A stretch of 64,000 bases of DNA from Arachis hypogaea (Eukaryota; Streptophyta; Magnoliopsida; Fabales; Fabaceae). The DNA is taken from the NCBI RefSeq assembly GCF_003086295.3, contig NC_092051.1, positions 10,966,810 to 11,030,809 on the forward strand. The letters run 5' to 3'. This document shows, one piece after another, positions 58,640-64,000 of this stretch. A model generated the notes under the pieces. That model searched no databases. It was not told the DNA's origin and worked only from the letters and a program-made list of their open reading frames with translations. Within the stretch, counting starts at the first letter, position 1. Each line of letters starts with the position of its first letter. The translations under genes and the position numbers were made by a program.

Positions 58640-60160
58640 GGATCCTCAAAAGTTAATGCTGTACTGGAGTTTGTTGTAAATACTCTTCAACTCTAGTTTC
58701 ACTAATTTCTATCTCTCATATTAATTTGTTTATTTGATAATTTATTGGATAAATCTTGCTCTCTTATATGATTTTCTTCGTTCAGCTGGAGTTGCAAATT
58801 TGTGGAGGAGACTTTATTTGTGTGCTAGATCCACAATGGATTTACTGGCACTATTCTAAAAGGTATGGCCTTTTTACTTATTCTCTTTGGATTCTACATT
58901 ATAGATTGTGCCTTCTTCTTGATTGTTCCCCAATTTCATTGCACATATCTTAAAATTTTTGATTGTGTTTAGATAATGAGTCTTTGTTTATGGTCTTGCT
59001 TTTGGCTATGATAACCTCAACTATTTTTTGTAACTGCCATTATGTCATGCTTATAATTCTACTGTTAATAACCATCCTTTGCCTTGTGGGTTAAATCTTC
59101 TGCTTATTGCTAATATAATCAAAGTTACTAAAGTTTATTATCATGTCAAAAGATAATCTGAGCCGCTCATTATATAGGTGTCAAATGATTAATTCAAAGT
59201 TGCCAGAGAACTTCATTAGTATTTCAATTAGGATATTAATCTGTTTTTAGAAATTAAAAATTACTTTAGAGACTTCTAAATTTTTAGATAGTTAATTTCT
59301 TTCTAATAGTGAAGACATTGATAATTGCCTATGTTATCAAGTTTTGAATGGGTTAAGAAATATGCTTATTTAAGGATCAATTTTATAAGGATCAATTTTA
59401 TAAGCTGATGAAATATGCAAATTTTGTTGAATTTCTCTTGGTTTCATAATAAAGGGAAGAAAAAATACACGAGATTTTGAGTTTGGGTTCTTCTTTTGTA
59501 CCATAAGTTTATTTTTATCACCGAAATAGTGATGTATAATTTTGTATTGTAACCAATATTGTGGAAAGCATCTCTTTTTTGTGATAAATTATCTAATTTA
59601 GGCATCATTGTTATGCAAAAAGAGAAAGTGTATAAATACATCTACTATAACATGAACTGTTGGAAAATTGTTTCTACTTTGTTGGTTTGTCTTATTCTTT
59701 AAAGTTCAAGTCATGTATTCATATTTATTTAACTACTATTTTGTATCTAGAAATGTGATATAGATGTGTTCTTTAATCTTATTAAAGAGCTTTGGGACAA
59801 CTGGATTAAAAATTTGTTGAGAAGATGGAAACTTTGACTTTTTCGAAAAGAAGTTTTTTGTATTTCTATATGGTATTTCTCACGATAGGCAGAATTTTTT
59901 GCTTCCAAAGACTATTAAATTTTGATTCTTTATGTATTACTTATTTTTATTCATTTGAAGTTTACTAATCATCATATTTGGATTTAGTTACTGGTCTGAA
60001 TAATTGGTGTTTAATTAATTTTCTACATCTTATCTGATCTTTACTTTTGTTTTAACATGTGATCCGTGATGGGGTTTTTGAACATTTCAAGGAACCTTCT
60101 ATTAATTGCTACAGTGACAATGATGGTCTTTCTGAACATCAAGCAGCATTGATGAAAAAG
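58640..60160 (+). other. Three possible exons, family unknown
   Basis: About 58640-58675 (GSSKVNAVLEFV), about 58791-58860 (LELQICGGDFICVLDPQWIY, donor AGGTATGG) and about 60070-60160 (DGVFEHFKEPSINCYSDNDG, donor AGGTAAGC). Frames can be joined at GT/AG but I do not recognise the product and see no clear start or stop. Confidence 0.3.
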
Positions 60161-60329
60161 GTAAGCAACGTTTTAGACTCTATCTCCCTTTTATTAATTT
60201 ATGCGTGATATCCATGTATCAATATGAGTTATTCTTCTCTTCTAACTAGGATTTCTTTGATTTTGTTTAAAATAAATATGAATTCAACATTTTTTAATCG
60301 TGATCCGTTAGTAAAAGAATTTGAAATCT

Positions 60330-62160
60330 TTTGAGGGTGCTGGGGTTGGAAGTGTCGGATCCCGCTAGTAAGGATTGACTGGTGGCGACGAGAGGACTGG
60401 TGGTGAAGAGGGGGTGAAAGTGTTGTGGTTGGCGGTATCGGATACCACTGGTAAGGATTGACTGCGGGCGACGAGTGTGGTGAGGGTGTTGGAGTTGGCG
60501 GTGTCGTATATCACTGGTAAGGATCGATTGCGGGCGACGAGGGAGGTGAGGATGCTGGATTGACTGGGGCGACGAGGGGGGTGAGGGTGCTAGGGTTGGC
60601 TGTGTCTAGCGATGGTGGTGGTGGGGTGGCAGGGGCGGTGGGGGTGGGGGTGGCGTTGATGACTATGTTGGAGAGGTTGAATCATCCCCACTGTCGCCAC
60701 TGCCACCATCACCGCTGCTGTCAGCACCGCCGCTTCCAGCACCGCCGCTTCCAGCAGCCTCCAGCACCGTCGCCGACGCCATTTGCGCAAGCCTCATCGC
60801 CTTTGCCGTCATTTCCGTCGCCAAAACCGTCTTCGCTGTTATCGCCGCCGACGGCATCACCACCGTCAAAGCCACGTCCACCCCCATCACCACCACCACA
60901 CCGCCCCTGCCCCTCAGGCCACCACCATCGCTAAACACCGCCAACCCCAGCACCTTCACCTCTTCGTCACCACCCGTCAGTCCAGCACCTTCATCCTTCT
61001 TGTCACCCGCAATCGATCCTTACCAGTGGTATTCGACACCGTCAACCCTAGCTTGGGATGTCAATGGGGCAGGGCCGGGGGGGGATGTCTCCTTGCTCCT
61101 CATCCCCGCCCCATTCCCCACGGGGTCCCATTCCCCATCTACATAATAGTTCTAACTAATTATTAATTTCCATATGAATAGAGCTACAAGTATTTATCTT
61201 ATACAAAAACTGCAATATTTTATGCAAAAAGTCTAAATGACACGATGCTGACTTCTTTCGAAATAACGCAATGGGAGGACGCAACGACGAGTCAAAGGAA
61301 AAAGCAGTGGACGAGGTGGGAGACGCGGTAAGAGAGAGTAGAATGGATACGACGGCAGAGTTACGAAAAGGAACACCGCAGATAGAAATTACGATGCGGT
61401 AAGGATGATGGCATGGTGAGGTGTGACGATGCGGTGAGAAGGGGTGACGAGGGGATGGCCGCAGAGAGGTTTGGATGGAGTATGGATAGCCTTAGGGATC
61501 TCTGAATTGAAGAGGGGTTATGCAAATAAAGATTAGGAGTTTTGGATTTCTATATATGTGTGTGAGAAACGACTAAAAAATATATATAAGAAATAGACTA
61601 TTAAAGAATAATTAAAAAAATTCATAAATTTCGGAAAATAGCGGGGATGGGGTGGGGATCCCTGCTCGGGTTCCGCGCTTGCTTAGGGGAAATTTTGTCT
61701 CCCATCCCATCCCCACGGGGAAAAATTTTCCACAATCGGATCCCCATTAAGGGCAGTCCCCGCAGGGATACCCGCGTCTCGGAGAATTTTGTCATCCCTA
61801 ACCCAAGCACCCTTATTCCCCTTGTCGCCAGCAATCAGTGCTTCCCAGCGGAATCTTTCACCGCCAACCCCAGCACCTTCAGCACCCTCGTCGCCACCAG
61901 TCAGTCTAGCACCTTTACCCCCTCGTCGCCACCAGTCCTTACCTACAGGATCTGACACTGCCCACCTCAGCACCCTGGTCGCCACCAGTCAGTCCAGCAC
62001 CCTCACCTCCCTCGGCAACTGCAGTCGATCCTTATCCGCGGGATTCGACACCGCCAACCCCATCACCCTCCTCCTCTCGTCGCTTATTCTTTACCAATGG
62101 TATTCGACACTGCCAACTCCAGCACCTTCAACCATCTCATCATTCCTTAATAGCCAGTGA
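60330..62160. mobile_element. GC-rich fold-back (long inverted repeat of a minisatellite)
   Basis: The left arm (60330-60760) repeats phrases such as gaggtgaggatgctggattg and actggtaaggattgactg with a period near 80 bp. The right arm (60780-61052 and 61809-62160) is the same text in reverse complement (ccaccagtcagtccagcacc and similar). Near the centre, agcgatggtggt (60608-60619) pairs with accaccatcgct (60921-60932), placing the axis close to 60770. The right arm is interrupted by a hAT-type MITE. The ORFs here are Pro/His or Gly/Val simple-sequence shadows. Confidence 0.75.
61053..61800. mobile_element. hAT-type MITE, 748 bp
   Basis: Terminal inverted repeats TTGGGATGTCAA (61053) and, from the other end, TAGGGATGACAA (10 of 12). 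The 8-bp flanking duplication is ACCCTAGC (61045-61052) against ACCCAAGC (61801-61808), one mismatch. Subterminal runs of ggggatgggg and ccccatcccc are complementary. No coding capacity. TIR and duplication length fit hAT elements. Confidence 0.75.
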
Positions 62161-62755
62161 TAAAGATCTTGAAACTGCTGCTTAGATGGAAGCTAATGGT
62201 GAAAATTCACCATCATGATGGCAACATCTAATTTCGGTTGTCCTTCCTTTTCTGTAAGTTTGTTCATTTTGGGCTATGATTTTAAAAATTTTTTACTTTT
62301 AAGTACTTTTGTTATTTGGTATTGTTATTATTTTATATTTTAAGTTAATTAGTTTGGTCATGTATTGTTTAAAAATTTTAAAAATAAGAATCGAAAAATA
62401 TTTATTGATTATTAATCGTTATGTTAAATTTTTTTATATTAAAAAAAGATGTTTTTAATTGTATTTTTTATTCAAAATTATCAAAGAAATATTAAAAAAA
62501 TATTTAGAATAATTAAAAAATATTAAATCTAATTTTGTAATTATCTTATTAAAAAATTATTTGAAATAAAAAAAATTAATAAATATATATTTAAAATATT
62601 TTTTTAGAAATAATTCTTTAACATGTTATTGTTTTCATATTTTTAAAGACTAATTTATTTTTTTTATATAATTTCAAGGACTTGTTACTAATTTATTTTT
62701 TATTTTAGCTTTAGTGTTGTTTTTTATTTTTTGGTTAGAGTTATAATTTACTTGA
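62161..62755. other. AT-rich, no gene seen
   Basis: Long A/T runs and no ORF. Separates the GC-rich fold-back from the channel inverted repeat. Confidence 0.4.
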
Positions 62756-63201
62756 AAGAGAAGTTTAAGTCTACAAAGAAATCTGTAGATACTTTTTATT
62801 TTACTTCACTTACATTAAGTAGAGTAGGATATAGGAATATTATTCCTCGTTCTACATGGATTAAAATAGGAACTAGTCTTGTATCTGTTACCTTTTGCAT
62901 CTAATATTATTTAAAGCTTCATACAATACTTTCTTAAAAACTTAGAACTATGCATCATTACAATATTTGCACCATGCATATCAAATGGGTGGATAGTTGA
63001 GAATAAGTTAATCCAAAAAGTAAAAGTTTGTTCAATCGTTATTGTCTTCTTAGTCATTGGTAGTGGAATCATTATGGCCTATTTCTTAGAGAATACAAGT
63101 GTTCTTGGTAGTTTTTATTTGGCTGTAATTTTCATGATAACCGTAGGTTACGGTAGTTACTCATTTAATACGGTTGTAGAAGGTGTATTTCAGCAATTTA
63201 G
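62756..63201 (+). pseudogene. Two-pore potassium channel (TPK/KCO) fragment, left arm
   Basis: The plus-strand translation gives the first pore region (STKKSVDTFYFTSLTLSRVG, then YRNIIPRSTWIKIG). After several stops and frame changes it gives the third membrane segment and second pore (KVCSIVIVFLVIGSGIIMAY, then SFYLAVIFMITVGYGSYSFN). TPK channels conduct K+ mainly at the vacuolar membrane, with two TxGYGD filters per subunit. Here filter 1 is degraded (VGYRN) and filter 2 reads TVGYGS, so the catalytic Asp-type residue of the filter is lost. Non-functional. Confidence 0.8.
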
Positions 63202-64000
63202 ATTGCATTCAGTGTTGTTACATATAGTTATGTAACTTCACACTTAACTAGTCTTGTTCTTTTTCATTGAATCGTATTTTGTAAATTATTTTTATTATTG
63301 ACTATATTGCAAAAAATATAATTTGAAAAGAGTGATGAGTATATTTTATATATTTATAAAATTTTATTTTGTTAAAAAATTACTTTTTGTAGATTTTAGG
63401 GCAAATAATTTTTTACCAAAGTAAAATATTATAAATTTTTAAAATATCCACTCTTTTCAAATTATATTTTTTGCACTATAGTCAATAATAAAAATAATTT
63501 ACAAGATACAAGTCAAACAAGACGGATAAGTCTTGTTAGATTTGAAGTTATATAACTATATGTATCAACCATTAAATGCAATCTAAATAGTTGAAATACA
63601 CCTTCCTACAACCGTACTAAATGAGTAATCACCGTAACCTACGGTTGTTATGGAAATTATAGCCAAATAAAAACTATCAAAAACACTTATATCCTCTAGA
63701 AAATAGGTCATAATTGTTTCGCTATCAATAACTAAGAAGGCAATAACAACGGTTGAACAAATTTTTACTTTTTGGACTAACTTATTCTCAACTATCTACC
63801 TATTTGGTATGCATGCTGTAAATGTTGTAATGATGCATGATTCTAACTTTAGAAGAAGGTATTGTATGAAGTTTTGAAGAATATTATATGCAAAAAGTAA
63901 CAAAGAGATACAAAAAATAGTTCCTATTTTAATCCATGTAGAACGAAGACTAATATTCTTATATCCTACTGTACTTAATGTAACTGAGGTAAAATAAAAA
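62795..64000. repeat. Large inverted duplication carrying TPK channel sequence
   Basis: The left arm, 62795 to about 63385, pairs with the right arm, about 63405-64000, in reverse complement. For example ttttattttacttcacttac at 62795 pairs with the same phrase (one or two changes) read backwards from 64000. The axis is near 63397 with almost no loop. The right arm reaches the window edge, so the true arm length is unknown. Scattered substitutions separate the arms. Confidence 0.88.
63590..64000 (-). pseudogene. Two-pore potassium channel (TPK/KCO) fragment, right arm
   Basis: The minus-strand reading from the window edge gives FYFTSVTLSTVGYKNISLRS (pore 1, filter GYKN), a membrane segment, one stop (PNR*IVEN, near 63798), then KVKICSTVVIAFLVIDSETI, and FDSFYLAIISITTVGYGDYS (pore 2 with an intact TVGYGD filter). 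It ends in a stop after STVVGRCISTI. This arm is better preserved than the left one. The N-terminal half lies beyond the window. It may be the donor locus or the other half of an inverted capture. Confidence 0.82.

Noticed and set aside
60560..61166. His/Pro-rich and Gly/Val-rich ORFs (124, 127, 98 codons)
   Set aside because: Shadows of the minisatellite fold-back; several frames open on both strands.

Overview
This is plant nuclear DNA, almost certainly dicot and probably legume. The transposon mix and the long-terminal-repeat (LTR) styles look like Arachis (peanut and its relatives), but that genus call is an inference. There are no operons and no dense gene content. The window is a stack of nested mobile elements with a few host-gene fragments, most of them captured or broken.

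Layout. (1) 1-9525: a recent, non-autonomous LTR retrotransposon on the minus strand. Its 3.39-kb LTRs look identical wherever compared, its primer-binding site matches initiator tRNA-Met, and its interior carries no gag-pol. (2) 9526-13155: an older relative of the same LTR family, into which element 1 inserted. It holds a six-unit array of stem-loops whose stems vary in a complementary way. (3) 13156-15107: AT-rich DNA, an (ATT)n microsatellite and a plus-strand fragment of the same LTR family. (4) 15108-22496: an Athila-like non-autonomous retroelement with a 5' LTR, a tRNA-Asp-type PBS, two non-canonical ORFs and a PPT; its 3' LTR is missing. (5) 22497-26288: a third minus-strand copy of the first LTR family. 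It abuts a decayed L1-type LINE (26289-30250) at a deletion junction.

(6) 30990-31135: a fragment of plastid rpoA. (7) 31672-38436: a complete 6.8-kb PIF/Harbinger transposon with TTA target duplications, a DDE transposase gene, a Myb/SANT-like partner gene and, on the opposite strand, a multi-exon METTL23-type methyltransferase fragment. (8) 39410-44080: a replication protein A (RPA1)-like pseudogene split by a solo LTR with a CTTAC duplication. (9) 45660-48660: a tandem array of roughly 300-bp units interrupted by a 1.6-kb Mutator-like element with a 9-bp duplication and an exon-like ORF, followed by a ladder of short palindromes (48738-48970). (10) 49300-60200: AT-rich DNA with sparse exon-like pieces, including two phase-0 exons of an unrecognised gene and the first coding exon of an OTU6-type deubiquitinase. 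(11) 60330-62160: a GC-rich fold-back interrupted by a hAT-type MITE. (12) 62795-64000: a large inverted duplication of a two-pore potassium channel (TPK/KCO) fragment that runs off the window.

The elements act on one another rather than in a pathway: relatives insert into relatives, solo LTRs and deletions remove halves of elements, and three DNA transposon or fold-back structures carry gene fragments. The most unusual signals are the covarying stem-loop array in the LTR family, the TPK inverted duplication, and the methyltransferase fragment inside the Harbinger element. All coordinates and translations were read by eye.
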